In this document: positions 9,352 to 22,799 of the stretch, piece after piece | Position numbering within the stretch: position 1 is the stretch's first letter | Layout: each line of letters opens with the position of its first letter | Assembly (NCBI GenBank): GCA_037042915.1 | Contig: CM073200.1 | Location: 1,736,001-1,800,000, forward strand | Length of the DNA stretch: 64,000 bases | DNA from: Auricularia sp. M13 | Lineage: Eukaryota > Basidiomycota > Agaricomycetes > Auriculariales > Auriculariaceae | Reading direction: 5' to 3' | Translations under genes and position numbers: made by a program | The notes under the pieces: generated by a model | Told to the model about the DNA's origin: nothing | The model's database searches: none | Seen by the model: the letters and a program-made list of their open reading frames with translations, nothing else

Positions 9352-12300
9352 ATGGGCCTCGATTTGCAGCTCGTTTACGAACGGCTTGAGAGCGACAAGG
9401 TCAAGGAGCGCCAGGAGGGCATTGCGGCACTGCGCGATGCGTTCAATCGCGACCACGTTCTGCAAAACTTTGACGACAGCGGTGGTCGCGGCTGGATTGC
9501 GCTCTTTCAGGCGCTCTTTGTTACTGTTGGAAAGGAACGCGCATCTTGCGTCAGTCGCGGAATGGACCGCGCTACTTCTGTAGCTCTGGATCGCCTGGAA
9601 TCGGCCAGTTCTGCGGTCCGCTGGCTGACGGAACGCGCTCTCACGCACATTAACCGCCGCGCGCTGAAACCGATCCTGGTGCACCTCCAGGAAACTATGA
9701 TCTATCGGAATAGGCTTCTTAAGCCGGTTTCGAAGAACTACGTCACAGCACTTTGCGCCGTTGTCTCGTTTGCGCCTCATGTCGAACACCTCGCTTTGGA
9801 GCAATGGACGCCGCTCCTGTCGCTTGCCTTTGCCATTCTACTCGGGAAACCACTTGATTTCGATATAGAGGCTGGCACAACCTCGGACAACGAGGAGGAG
9901 GAAGATGATGCGCTAGCTACTGCGTCGACACACGAGGTCGAGTCCCTGGTCGGCACGCGCAAACGCAGTCGAGGTCCTTCAATACCACCTTCCATCAAAC
10001 GCCTTAAACGGTTGCCACAGGCGGCGCAGTCTCAGGAGCAACTGGACAGTGCCTCTATTATCCGCGCATTGGTGGGCTCGTGGCAATTACAGGACGGGCC
10101 GTTGCTCGACCGCGTTCTCGAATTGTTTCGAGCGTATTTCGTCATGTTCCCCAGCGAGGCGTCTGCATACAAGGACATGATACCCGCCCTGGCCACTGTA
10201 CTTTCCCGTGTGACGTTGAACTCTCGCGCGTCGATGATCGCATTCGGGACGGCGATGTGGACACCGCTACTTTCATTTTGGAGCACGAAGGAACGGCCGG
10301 CGAAGGAGGCCCTCGTCATATCTCTTCGGCATCTGTTTCCATATGTTGGCCTCGATATCGAAGGCGAGGATCAACGGCTCGCGCAGGTCGACCGGCTTGA
10401 TAGGCTCGTAAAGCACGTCGAAGGCGACGCGGACCTAAAATACGGCATCCCAATTCTGGCCTTAGATGCTGTTCGATTAGATCTGCGTCGGTCTGAGGAT
10501 GGCGCTTTGCGCGCATTTGAGGCCAATTCTTTCTGCGCTGCACCCACCTTTACTGCTGCGGATGCTCTATCATGGGCCGTACTCGAGCTACAGGCGGATG
10601 CACTTTACGAGGTAAATGATACCTTCGCCTCCCCCCCAAGGACTCTTTCTAATCATATTTTAGCTTCATCGTCTATCCGAGGTCATCCATGACATACCTA
10701 AAAGCATGCGAACGCAAGACCCTATCTCGACTTTCCTCTCCGCGGTCACTTTCTCGAGTAGTCCCGACCGCCGCCAATGGCGCCTACAAATCCTACTCTT
10801 CCTCATCGAACGCCACTGGTCTGCGCTGCACCAGACGTTGCAGCTCGACATGGTCGCGACCTTGCTCTCCTTCCTCTCGCACGACGACCCCGACTCGCAA
10901 TCTTGGGCATTCCTCTGCTTTGCGGCAATTGTGCACGCACCAGCCGGCGACGTGCAGCTCGCCATTGAGTGGGATGTCGTTTGGAACCACGCGATTCGTC
11001 GTGCGAACGTCGCCGCCGTTTGCCGGGCGGCGTGCCACGCGTCCTCCGCGCTGCTCGGCAAGGTCGCTCCACAGCGCGTCCTCGCCGACATCGAGGCTCT
11101 CGCGAAGGACATCACCATCCAGGGCCCGGCCTTCCCGTCCGACGCCGTATGCGCCTTCCTCTCCCGCTGTCTATACGTCGCAAGCCAGGACGCGCGGCTG
11201 TACAGGATGCAGCTCGAGGACCAGGTGCTCAGCTGGCTCGCTGACGCTTGGGTGCCTGCGCGCCAGCGCTGGGCCGTGTGCGACCTCCTTGCGCTGTTAG
11301 AGGCCGTGTGCGCGCTCAGCAAGCGGAGCGACGTGCTGTACGAGCGCTCCGTCCCTGACTGCGCCGTCGCCGAGGCATGCGTCGAGGCACAGCGGACTGC
11401 GCGCGTTCGCGAATTCATGCTGCATGCCAAGCTGCCCCAGCTACAGCCAAGGACCAAGACGACGGCGCTCACGGTGGCGCCCAAGGACGACCTCGCCACC
11501 CCGCGCCCGCGCGAGCGCAAGGCGTCCGCATTCCTACTCAAGACGCTCGAGGCGCTCGAGCCTGGGATCGCGCTGGCGGCCGTGCAAGTTCGCACTGCGC
11601 TTGACCTGGCTGTGCTTGCGCTTTGCTTTGAGTCTGCCCTTGAGCTGAATGGCACGCGGCCAAACCGACGCGTCATCCAGGCGGCGTGCAAGGTGCTTGA
11701 AGGCGTTCGGACGGGCGCCGTAGACTGGTGGAGATGGACTCGTGACGAGCGCGCGTGGGTTATTCGAGCCCTTGACCCGCTCGTGTACGCTGGCGATGAC
11801 GCGCAAGACGATGATGGATGGGACGTTCTCGTCCGACCCGGGAAGCAGAGCGGAATCGAGATACACAAGCTGAGCACGTTACAGTCGGTATCCTTCTCGT
11901 TGCGAATGACTCGTGGCTGACGATAATAGGTCTTCGTATTCGTCTGCTGGCCGTGTCAAGGCGCGGCGAACTCTGCAACGCGTCATCTGGCGAAGCGCGG
12001 ACGTGAGTATCAACTGTCTACTTTGGAACTGTCTATTGATGCGGTCCATTTCTAGGTCCAAGACGAATTTATGCAGTTCGCGCAGTATCTGCGTGGGCTT
12101 CTTCGCAGGTTTGCAAGTGACACAGATAATGCTGTCCCAGCCATGGCTGCGGCAGTGGACATGGAAGATGACGCGGACTTTGCGCACATGCGCACATCGG
12201 CCGCTTCAGTGTCACAGCTCGCGCCGGCGACGACAGTTGCCCCCTTTGCGCCCACCAAGGTGTTCGTCTCGGCCGTCGTTCGCGTCCTGGGTACAGCACC

Positions 12301-15300
12301 GATGCTACAATCCGACGTCTCCTCCCCGACGCGCGACAAAGATCTCCTTGAAGTAATCCGCCGCTTAGACGGCCGACAGTTCCAACACGTCTCTCAAGAA
12401 ATTTGTCAATGTGTGCAGACTGGTGCGCTATATCTCGGTCAATCCAGTCTTCAGAAGCTCCTCGAGTCAGCGCAAGGTCATTTGATGCGCTACGAGTACG
12501 CGAAGAATGAGGATGTGTTCATCGCGATCATCTCACTGCTGTCCAGCTCGATTGGCGTGTGGTATCATCTGCCCGCGGAATCGCCTGTGGTCGAGTCAGT
12601 GCGCGCTATCTGCGCCTTTCTGACCTCTACGCTGAACATCTGTTCCTGGCGTGTTCGTGATCGCTGGGCGTCGTTCTGCGCGCAGTGCCTGGCGGTCGAC
12701 CCCGCAGAGTCATTCTGGCGTTCGTTCGAGTGGAAACCGAAATCTCTTCCCTATATCATACCGTTCGATGCTGTGGTTGACTTGATGGGCGACTCGAATG
12801 CTCTTGTCCGTATACGGGCTTCAGTAATCAGCGCTCGATTATTTGAGTTCCAACCACCGGGACAGGACGCGGTTGCTTTCTACACGAACGTGCTCCTCAA
12901 GCGGCTCACGAGCGACATTTTCCAGTGCGTTATGTCTTTTTCGCGTCTCACATCTTTCTTGATCACTTGTGCAGATTCGAAGGCATGGTTACTCGTATTC
13001 TCGCGCTTGCCAACTACATGATCGTCAATTCCGCGGTGCGACGTGGACCCTTCTGGCACTTGCTCGAACCACTTACCCTCCAGACCTCCTCCGAACTGAG
13101 CAGTCCGGGTCGACGGTACCGCCCATATATCCAGTCGGCACTCCAGGCGGTCTCGCAGCGTCTGGGGATGGAGAGACTATCTGACTTGTTTGAAGCCTAC
13201 ACCTTGCAGCTCGCGCATTCATTTCTGTCGTGCTCTGGCAAAGACTTCTTCTCAGTTCCACCGGAGGTGCTAGGCTACCCACGGCGGAAGGATCTTGCTG
13301 AGGCCTCGTTTTCCACTGCTGCTCCTGCTCTTCTGCTCGGCGCTGGTGGACCGCAGTTCGCTGAGCTTGGTCTCAGGTCCTTCGATCGGTACTGTCAGGC
13401 GCTCAGTAAGACGATACAGCAAGGTCTCGTCGAGTGTTTTTCTTACTGCGTCGGGCTCGAGATTATCTTTTGGATCGATACGCGGGTCGGTCCTGCTGGC
13501 GACATCACCCTGACCGCTGAACAATCCAATGCCCTGGCCGAGGTGGTCGCCAACCGTGCTCGTCAGTGCGGAGCGCAAGATCCCACGCAGTTCATATCTG
13601 GCTGCCTCGACGGTATCGTCAGTGCTATTCTTCGAACCCTGGGGGACATCGATTTCGGCGAGAACGGGGAGATTTGTCGCCAGCTCGCCGCGGTCTACCC
13701 TGACGGTGACAATGTCGTCAAGACGTTCGGCCTTCTCATGCGCCATCGGACCGCCAACGACTTCGAAATGCACGTAGTCAATATGCCGTTCACTCGCACC
13801 CTGACTGTCGTTCGCGCGCTCGAATGGTTCAAGTCTCGCGTCCAAGGAGTGGACGCAGACGCGACACTATACCACGTTCTCCACCAACTCTTCGCCACCA
13901 TCAGCCAAACGCCGCTCGTCAACGAGAAGATGCGTGTCATGCATAGCGTCTGCCTCTGGATCGCTATCAACAGCCGGAAATTCCAGAAGTCGCCAGCCCT
14001 ACTACGTACTGTCATTCTCGGCGCGACGGTTCTGCTCGGATTTCCAGATTTGGCCCATTTCTCTCAATCCATGCTCGACTGGGCGTTCACCATCCACCGT
14101 GGCTTGACCCGCGATTCGACGGATGCCACTTTTCCGGATGCCTTCAGCCGCATGGGGAGCATCGCATACTCGTACGCTTGCGACCACAGCGACCCGTCTC
14201 TCCAGGCTTTGGGAGCACAGCTCCTCGATTGGCTCGAAGGCCAGCTTGTCCAACTTGCGAAGAAGAAGCACCTTCGCGGCCAGGTGGCGGCGATCCTCAA
14301 CCTGTGGCCGCGTCAACCCCGAGTCGAACTCGCGGCCATCGCGGACCACGCTCACATTGACGCGGTGTCGGGCATCCTGGCTGACCAGCGGTTGACGTCT
14401 AACAAGTTTAAGCTGGTTAGCAGGATCCGAGACTCCGCACGAGACGGTCTGTATGCTCCTTCGCAGTTCGCCTCCGAGGACTTTTGGCGCATCAAGAGCT
14501 GCATGCCGGACATCGACCACATTCTCGACGAGGATATAGATGCTTTTCTGGACCTCCTCTTCGTGTCCAACGCGCAGCTGACCTCCGTCACCGAGCAAAC
14601 GTCGTCGTCGCCGTCTATCCCCCAACGCCATCGTTCTGCCCCTGTTGCTTCCACGCCAAAGTCGCTCATCATTCTCGCTCTCCTCGGCATGTTGGGCCAG
14701 GACGACATGGCGACGGTCCACAGTGCATATTCGACGTTGCGGCTCATTGTCCCTTTGAGACCTGCTGACGAGAAGTTGCCGGAGGAGGCGCGAGAAGAGA
14801 TCGCATTCTTTGGCCTCTTTACACCTGCACCGCGTACGCGCCCGTCGTGTGAAATCGCCTCGATCTTGACGGACGACTCGTTTGCGTCCTTGCCGTCGGA
14901 CTATCCCAGGTGGATTCGTGCCGTTTCCGTCTTGCTTGCTGACTCGCTGGCTGGTCGAGACATCTTTTGGGGACAGCTAACCGCGTTACTTCGGCGTGAT
15001 GAATCGTTAGCGGAGGAACTGTTTCCTGTTCTCGTTCACGGCGCGTTGTCCCAGGATCTTCAGCAGCCTTCAGGTTCGAGTGCTAGGAAGGTCCTCTCAG
15101 AGTATTTCGGCCGCGTCCTGGTCGACGACCGAACTGCTACGCCATGCATACGTTCCATCGTTCGCGCAGTTCTCCATCTCCGGAGCTTCATTCCTCCCAA
15201 TACCAAGGACGTGCTCGCGAACGAAACTTGGCTCGATCTGGACTACGAGTTGCTCAGCCGCGGCGCCATTTCCTGCGGGGCTTACACGACTGCTCTCCTG

Positions 15301-18300
15301 TTCCTCGAGCTTTCCGCGGAGTTCTGCGCCGTAAAACCTGCGCCGCCGCCCCCAGAGGATGTACTATACGAGATTTACAGTCGCATCGACGAGCCGGACG
15401 GTTTCTACGGGATCAAGAGCAAAGACACGCTCAATTTTCTCGTCCGTCGCTTTCACCACGAACGCGAATGGGGAAAGGTCTTTCACTTCCGCGGCGCTGA
15501 ATTCGAGGGCGCCGTCGAGCACACTGCGGCACGTGGTATCCTCGACTCGCTGCACGCTTTCGGCTTCGACAATCTTGCGATGACGGTCTTACAGTCTGAC
15601 TCTGCTGCGCTTTCGTCTTCTGAACCAGATCTCGGCTTTCGCGTCGGATGGCGAACGGGCGCATGGGACTTACCCGACCCACCATCAAATAGCCATCCTC
15701 AGGTTTCGCTGTATCGCGCCTTGAGGGCCGTTCATCGTGAGCGTAACGAACAGACGGTCGACGCCATTCTGCGCAGCTCTATTCGGGACGAGATGAACCG
15801 ATTGAGGTCCACTGGGAACGAGAACCTGCAGCAGATTCGTGAGATCTCGCAGACCTTGATGTGCTTACGCGAAATTCGACGATGGAGAGGACCTGTCGCG
15901 CAGTCGCTTCTCGCGTACAAAGAATCATCTCCATCGGCATGGCAGGACCTCACTTCAATCTCGGATAATTTAGAGTGCGTCACCTTGCCCCTGTGATCAC
16001 CAGACTGACGACGCCATGCAGCTTCCAAGATTTCGAGACGATTCTTACGACACGCATGTCTCTACTTCGCTCAGTCCTTCAGCGCGAACAGAGGGATCAG
16101 ATCGGCAATGCCCCGTCTCCGTTCGCAGCGTGTCTCTTGGGTCTCGAAATCCGATGCCTCGTTCGCGTTTCCGAAGCAGCAAGGCGGTCACGGCACACGC
16201 AACTCGCGCTCAATGCCATTGTTCGAGCCCAGCAACTCGAACGTCCCAATCGGCCCTCGTTTGACGTCGCTCAGGAGTTCTCCAGCGTGCTTTGGATGCA
16301 GCGGGAACAAAAGGTCGCGATCGAGTATTTGCATGACTTGTTGCGTCAAGACCCGGACTTTGCAACGCCGACCCAAGACCTCGTGCTCAATAAGCAGCGC
16401 GCTTTGTTGCTAGCGCGCATAGTATGCCTTTTATTTTCAGTCTTTGCATTGCGCTCATCGATACCTTCAAGGGAGGATGGGCATCCGAGGCTCGGATGCA
16501 AAAACCGGTCGATATTCGCGAGCAATATTTCGACCCAGCCACGAACCTCCTGGTGGTCCACAATTATAGCCAAGCGTTGGACGGCTCTTCTGACCCCGAG
16601 CACGCGACCATTTTCCACCAGTGTGCTCTTTTCGCGGAGCATCATTACCACACCATTGCCGCATCGCCCGAGCTGTCGCAGCTGATCATTTACAAGGCGC
16701 GCAAAGGCGAAGAGCTCAGGGACCTGCTGCGTGCACAAAACAACGCAGCGGACGCCAATCAATTCCAGCGACAAATACGAAGGACCCAGGCTCAGCTCAA
16801 ACAAGACGAAAATCAGCTTCTGCTGTACGAGACGTCGCGCGACTCCTTTCGTGACCAGGCCGTCGAGATGTTTTCTAGATGTCTTCGCGCCTCGGATGAG
16901 TTCGACGACGACGCTGTCATCCGACTATGCTCTATCTGGACCGCGAACTTCCAGCTCAAAGACGACGACGTATTTCACGACGTTGTGCAGAAGGCGCTCG
17001 CCCGCGTGCCCTCTCGCAAATTCGTTTTCCTCGCGCACCAGCTGTCTGCGCGCCTCTCCAAGGACGTCGAGGTCAAGAGAAGCCAGGTTAATCTGCAGGC
17101 GTTGATGCTTCGGATTTGTTCCGAGCATCCATTTCACAGTCTCTACCAGATCTTCTCGCTGCAGCGCGCCGCCGACTCGGACCTACCCACACGTAGCCGC
17201 ACGTCCACAAACATGCAACTGGACCCCGCGCTTCAGGCCCGGGCCAACGCGGCCCATGAACTCAGCAACAAGGTCCTCGAGTCGTCCGACATTTGTCGTC
17301 AGCGCGCGCTCGATATCCAGCGGATGTGTTTCGCGTACCTGGAATGGGCGCAGTACCCTCTCAAGAACCGGCCTATGGACGCCAAGAAGGACAAGATCAT
17401 TCCGTCCCACCTTCAGATCTGCAAGATGCGGGACGTCAGGATTCCTATTACGACGGTTCAGACGCCGGTCGATCCCCTTATGCGGTACGACGACATTGTC
17501 TACATCGTGCGATACAGTCCTACCTTCGCCACGGCGGGCGGCATCAACCTTCCCAAAATTTCGGACTGCGAAGGGTCTGACGGTTTAAAGTACAAGCAAC
17601 TGGTAATGTCCCTACCCTCCACCTGCGACAAATGTACTAATGCTCTCATAGTTCAAAGGCGAAGGAGAGGACGACCTGCGCCAGGACGCCGTCATGGAGC
17701 AGGTTTTTGAGCTGTGCAACAAGGTTCTCCAGCGCGACCGCGATACCGCGAAGCGTAAGCTCTCGATCCGGACGTACAAGGTCATCCCGCTTTCCCCGAA
17801 GGCCGGTATGCTCGAATTCGTCATTAATACAACTCCTCTCGGAGAGTGGTTGTTCAAGGCGCACAAGCGGTCAGTTTGCTCAACGTCGCTCTATTATCCT
17901 GATCGATTTCAAAAGGTATCACAAAGATGAAATGTCGGCGAAAGACGCAGGCGCAATGCTTCGATCCATTCACGATGACAGCAAACCAGACAAGAACAGG
18001 CGGCTCCTGGACGCCTTCCTTGGGATCCGTAAGAGGATTCGACCTGTTATGCGCTTCTTCTTCCACGAGCAGCACAAGGATCCGATGGCCTGGTTCGTGA
18101 TGCGTCTCCGTTACTCTCGCAGCGCTGCAACTACTAGTATCATTGGTCACGTCCTTGGGCTTGGAGACCGCCACATATCCAACATACTCATCGACAAGGC
18201 GACGGGCGATCTTGTCCACATTGACCTCGGCATTGCGTTTGAACAGGCGAGCCATGATTTTGAGATACACATTGCACTGCCCCCTGACTGACCGTTATTC

Positions 18301-18862
18301 CATTCTGAAGGGGAAGCTCTTGCAGGTTCCCGAGACGGTGCCATTTAGGCTGACAGCGGACATCGTCGATGGTTTCGGCACAACTGGTCCCGAAGGCGTC
18401 TTCAGACGCTGTGCCGAACAGACCCTACGGGTCCTGCAGGACGGCAGCGAAGTTATCAAGCTTGTCTTGGAGGTGTTCAAGCACGATCCACTTCACTCAT
18501 GGTTTTTCTTGCCCGCCAATTCCGCTGGTAGAATATCTCATTTGTATTTCCAGGTACTCGAGCGTGAAGCTGCGCAAGGCGCAGCGCGATTCCATCAAGG
18601 AAAAGGACAGCGCAGCGCAGTCCGATCGCTTCGGGATCGGCATAACTGCCAATAGCAACCCCGAGCTCGAGGCGGCGGATCGTGCGCTCTCCAGCGTTGC
18701 GCGCAAACTTGACCGAGGTTTGAGCGTTGAGTATACGGTTAACGAGCTCATCACTACTGCTATGGATCCAGCGAATCTCTCACGCATGTTCTATGGTATG
18801 TTCTCTTATTAGGGCGCCTGCCGTAATCTGATTGCATTACAGGGTGGAATCCCCAATACTGA
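9352..18862 (+). CDS. tel1: Tel1/ATM-family PI3K-like checkpoint kinase
   Basis: A protein kinase of the DNA-damage response, recruited by MRN to double-strand breaks and telomeres, where it phosphorylates SQ/TQ sites. The start at 9352 puts the TAN motif ([17 protein letters not shown]) at residues 11-27. Long HEAT-like helical exons follow (9352-10611, about 10670-11880, 12057-12925, 12976-15971), then the FAT domain (about 16020-17605). The kinase domain has [19 protein letters not shown], the catalytic loop [17 protein letters not shown], and [10 protein letters not shown] followed by [15 protein letters not shown]. The last exons give the FATC end SRMFYG-WNPQY with stop 18860-18862. About a dozen exons total near 2,970 codons, normal for Tel1. 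The intron 18247-18310 has a GC donor. One junction near 11880-11930 is ambiguous. I saw no disabling break. Confidence 0.95.
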
Positions 18863-19145
18863 CGCACACATCTGATACTATTTGCTTGTATTGCCATTTC
18901 CCCTTCAGATATCACTGTAAAACCAGCAATCTGTACTATCTCATCCCATTTTATACTGCAACTCAGAGTTTCACAGCCCAGCATGACGCTGTCGTAGGAA
19001 ATTGGAGAAAATGGGATTTGATCTCTTCACAGGGCTTTCGATGGATTTACATGCAACCGCAATAATACCCAGGTTCCCGCCTTCAAAGACGCGCTAATGG
19101 CAATTCAGTGCAATTCCCGTGTGGTTGTGGATGTAGGCGCTCACC

Positions 19146-19332
19146 TCAGGCGCAGTCCTGGAGACCTCCGATGCCCTTCAGGTCGTTGCGCCGGCAGGCT
19201 ACGAGGTTCTCCTCCGCTGTGCAACTTAGGTGAGACTTCAGACTTATGTACGGTGAGAGGACACCTACGAGGGGGGACAGCCAAGGCGAGTGCACCGGCC
19301 ACGGCGAGGAAGAGGATTGCGATGACCTTCAT
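19146..19332 (-). CDS. Small secreted peptide A, 44 aa, putative RiPP-like precursor
   Basis: Exon 19269-19332 (64 nt) encodes a signal peptide starting MKVIAILFLAVAGALALA. A phase-1 intron (gtaggt...gcacag) follows, and exon 19146-19216 encodes the tail ENLVACRRNDLKGIGGLQDCA (21 residues; the last 16 begin at the first Cys). That 16-residue tail CRRNDLKGIGGLQDCA is identical to peptide B at 28996, although the leaders differ. CRR offers a Kex2-like dibasic site, and two Cys frame the tail. A TATA box (TATATAA) lies about 75 bp upstream. Three UstYa-like genes and three sibling peptides follow to the right. I infer a processed secreted peptide, possibly a RiPP precursor. A disulphide-looped signalling or defence peptide is the alternative. 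Confidence 0.75.
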
Positions 19333-19402
19333 GATGACGACGATTGCGATTGGGAGCTGTCTGGGCGACGATCTCTGGCTAGAAACCTGGGGAGGAGAGG
19401 TC

Positions 19403-19414
19403 GGTTATATAGCC
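19403..19414 (-). promoter_or_regulatory. TATA box of peptide gene A
   Basis: On the minus strand GGCTATATAACC lies 70-80 bp upstream of ATG 19332. Well-formed TATA boxes also precede peptide genes C and D and a weaker one precedes B. Confidence 0.55.
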
Positions 19415-19680
19415 CGAGTGCTCTGAATCCGAGCCCATTATTATGGCTGTAAACGAGCCTGAGCGCGCAAAGCGCACGACGGAGACCGGTCGGGCGCCGG
19501 GTAAGCCAAGACGCCGTAGACCGCATGGTGAATGCGCATGCCGTGTCAGAGCGAGAACTCATGTCAGTCGCCAGACAAAAACGGCACGGTGTGGCGCCTT
19601 AGCCACCGACTCGTAGGAAGCAGTTGTCAGAATCGTGAATGCAGCCAAAAGACAATTCAGGCAGCCTCGGTGCGGCTTCA

Positions 19681-19800
19681 ATACCAGCTTGCTTCTAATT
19701 TAAGTCCCCCGTGGCAAGCGGATCCGCAGTACAAGCGTTCCGATGCGATCGAAAGCGGTGTTCTCCCCTGCATTCACAGGGTCGTATTTAGACTGCGCCC
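19681..19800. repeat. Upstream block shared by peptide genes A and B, copy A
   Basis: Read on the minus strand, this block contains a GTGAATGC...ACCGCTTTCGATCG...CGCTTGTACTGCGGATCCGC series that matches 28470-28555 on the plus strand. In both cases it lies about 400-500 bp upstream of the peptide ATG and in the same orientation relative to it. It supports duplication of the whole peptide locus, promoter included. Confidence 0.6.
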
Positions 19801-20694
19801 GCATTCCCGTCGTATCTGCGTGTCTTCGCGCCTTATCAGCTACGGACTTGCGAAATGCTCTCTTCGACCATCTGGCAAAAAGCGCCCGGAAGATGAAGCC
19901 GACGAGACGGGCCAATATGTGCATGCGTGACGTCGAGGGGTCTTGGGCTTCTGTGAAGACTGTCCAGCCCTGGCAGAGATACAGTTACATCCCTCGATTG
20001 GCTCACCTGCCTTTTCTCGCCACTTGTCTCGGCGAGACCGGAGCCGCCGATAGATGTTCTTCCGGCGTCATTGTGCCATGAGGTGGCAGAGCGTGCGAAC
20101 TCTTTGAGCCTGCGATGGAAGCAACCGACGGCATTTGCCCAACAGGGCGAACTTCTATGACCAGAGCCAGGAGATAGCGTCGCAGCAGGCACAGCTGTTA
20201 ATAATATGATACACCATATCGAGTCCTTTTCCACCCATTTTTGTTGGCACGAAAACCATTGAAAGGCCCCCAAACTCTGAATATCAATTGACGAGTTAAA
20301 ACAGGATTTTAAATGCCTATTCCTATGGAATAATCAGGGGCAAGGTCAATATTTCCGTCTTAATATTATGTCGCTCATAATGGAAGTATTCCCACGCTCG
20401 TCGTCCTCCAGTGCATCTTGTTCCGTGCTTGTTTTTGCACCTCCGTCTTGTGCCGAACTTCTGCCGAACTTCCGCCCAATGGTACAGAATGTCCCATAAA
20501 AAATCCCTCCATCCTATTGCAGCAAACAAACGCGTTACTGTATCGTAACAGGCATCCCATCCAGATCCGCTGGAACATCGATCACAAATTATTACACAGT
20601 CCGTAGAACGAAGGAGACACAGTCAGCTCGAAAGTATAGTCAGACCGGCGAGAATGAAGATGCGAAACCGAGACGGCCAGCGTCCGTCGCTGAA
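19801..20694. other. Intergenic, nothing recognised
   Basis: AT-rich spacer between the peptide A locus and the 7TM gene. No spliced frame, signal peptide or RNA gene was recognised on either strand. Confidence 0.5.
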
Positions 20695-22041
20695 TCAGAC
20701 GTCCAGCGTCTTCTCGTGCGCGTACTTGTCGCCGTCGGTGTCGCGCCACGTGATGGTCTCCACCTGCGTCGACACACCGTTGGAGGGGAGCGAGGAGAGC
20801 GCGTATGACGCGGCGTGCGTTGTCTGGCCTGTGCCAGATTTGAAGTTGGAGTTGAGCCGCGAGGACTTGTTGAACGCGAACGTTGAGCCCGTGACGCGCT
20901 GCGCGGTGTCGGCCGACCACGCGTTGCCCTGCGCGACGCGCATGATGATGAGCAGCGGGGCGATTGACTGCCGAGCGCGTCAGCATTCACTGACTCCACT
21001 ACTATAAACAATTTGCCATCGTACCTCAACCTGCGCCAGCGTAGGAAGCACCAAGTTCTGAACTGGCGAGTTGACGCCGTACGAGACGAGGAAGATGACG
21101 CCGCATGCCGAGTAGAGGAATGCGCTCTCGATGAGCATCGCCGAGACGGAGACGTACGGGCCCACGGCGAGCGATTTGCTCGTGCGCCCGATCTTGTAAC
21201 GCATCACGAGCAGTCGCGAGACGATCGCAATGGTGAGCAGGATATTGAACGCGACGCTGATTGACCAGTACGCGGTGAAAAGCTGGAAGCCCACTGTCGA
21301 CCAGATCGTCATCCCCGGGCGGGACAACATGAAGATGAGCACGCAGGCGAGCGCTATACGGGGTGGCATTGCGTGTGAGATTTAGTGAGAGGGGGATGTA
21401 GATGCACTTACCAATTGTCACGATATAGATCAGCAGAGGGAACGCGAGGATGAGGTAGCTGTGGCTGAAGATGATCCAGAAGCGATACAACTGCGTCATA
21501 TAAAATGAGGACAAGTCTGGCAGCTGAGAAATAAAACGAACAAGCAGGCCGTCTTGGAACCAGGTGTTGACGACATAGACGGAATTGCAGAATACGGCCA
21601 TGAAGTCCGTGCTGCCGTCGACGAAGTAGACGCTCGGGCCACCGGGGTAGTCGCGGTTATCAATGTAGATCATCTGCGTGAACTTGAATTGCGTGCCGTT
21701 CCCGATGCTGCTGATCGCGAAGAGGACGATGATGTACGAAATCCAGATATAGTCCTTCCACGTCGTGCGCGGCCGCGCCCACAGCAGCTTAAGCGTGATG
21801 AAGAACAACGTCGCGTGCACGCCTGCGAGCCGTTTTCAGTATCATCAAGAACTATACTATAGTGTTCACTATACCATAGGCAACAGCACCAATGAAGATG
21901 CCGTTGAGGTACGAGCGCTCGTTCCAGAGCGCCAGCGGCGTCTCCTTCGGGTGCCAGGCTGCGAGTGGCTCATGGTCAGGCGCCTGCTAGTGAACCAGAT
22001 CTGCGACCGAAGGACTTACTGGAGGGATCGTTGACCGACAT
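20695..22041 (-). CDS. Seven-transmembrane protein of an Agaricomycete-expanded family
   Basis: Minus-strand exons from ATG 22041 splice to about 370 residues. The N-terminus reads MSVNDPSTWHPKETPLALW. A series of hydrophobic helices follows: GIFIGAVAYGVHATLFFITL, YIWISYIIVLFAISSIG, FMAVFCNSVYVVNTWF, FSHSYLILAFPLLIYIVTI, FNILLTIAIVSRLLV and YSACGVIFLVSYG. Family marks are IDNRDYPGGP between helices 2 and 3, AYWSISVAFNILLT, and NSPVQNLVLPTLAQVE followed by APLLIIMRVAQGNAWS. The C-terminal tail is Ser/Thr rich and cytosolic. Introns include gttcgt...acgcag (21491-21541) and gtaagt...gtatag (21363-21411). The family is common in Polyporales and related fungi and is uncharacterised. Receptor or transporter roles are guesses. 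It lies between peptide gene A and the peptidase gene. Confidence 0.8.
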
Positions 22042-22799
22042 GGGATTCTGATCTACAGACAGGTGAGATGCACAGGCAGCGTGAGCAGGCGCAAGCTTAT
22101 GTATGGGGCTTCTTAAGACATGGCTGTACCTTAGGGCATGCGGACATCAACCACTGGCAGGAATCGCGTCAGTCTCGGGGGCGCCGGTTGTAGTATCCAT
22201 TCTGGCGAACAGATAGATGGACTGCGTTCCAACAAGCGAATGCGTTTGATACACTGATTCATGCACTGCAGCTCGTATCTGAGCTGGATACGAGCTGCTG
22301 TCCAGGCACGTCAGGGCGTGGGACGTGACGTGCTTGGACGTGGGCGGGCGCCAACCCGGGGCCACTCTAAGGGCACTCCCGGGATGTGCTGTCGAGCGGA
22401 ACAAGGCTATTTGAAATTCCGACATCTGCTCTTGGACAGACTCCGCGACGCCTTCAAGTCCAAGCTTACTCCCTGCTTCTGGAAGTCTGCGCGGCTTTTG
22501 CGCACTGCCTGCATTCACTTCGTGTGCTTCTCTTCGCTCTTGGGCGGGGCCATGGCGGCTGTGAATGTGATCCTGGTGTTGCCGTTTGGTCCCCAATCTC
22601 TCGATCTCCGTGTTGCATCTGTCGTGCCAGCCGTCTGCATTCGGAACGTCTAGCGGGACCTGTTGCTTACACTGCTCTTGACTCGACTTTACTTGGGCTC
22701 AGTGTCTGTGGGCTAGCGTTCCAGATCTGCAGCTGGCAACGACTTTTGACTTGGCTCGCCACCGGCTCACACTTGACTTGCCTCGCTCGCGCTCTGATA
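22042..22799. other. Intergenic between divergent 7TM and peptidase genes
   Basis: Shared promoter space of two divergent genes. A frame open upstream of 22800 is in phase with the peptidase gene, but it has no signal or family similarity, so it was left out. CGTATCTGAGCTGGATACG near 22274-22292 is a short palindrome. Confidence 0.45.

Noticed and set aside
9352-18862. Many long open frames antisense to, or in other frames of, the Tel1 gene (for example minus strand 10666-11877 and 14002-14721)
   Set aside because: They have Arg/Ser-rich shadow composition, no splicing logic and no family similarity, while the plus strand reads a continuous known protein.
22386-22799. N-terminal extension of the peptidase gene upstream of 22800
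   Set aside because: The frame is open by chance; the sequence has no family similarity and lies in the promoter space of a divergent gene.
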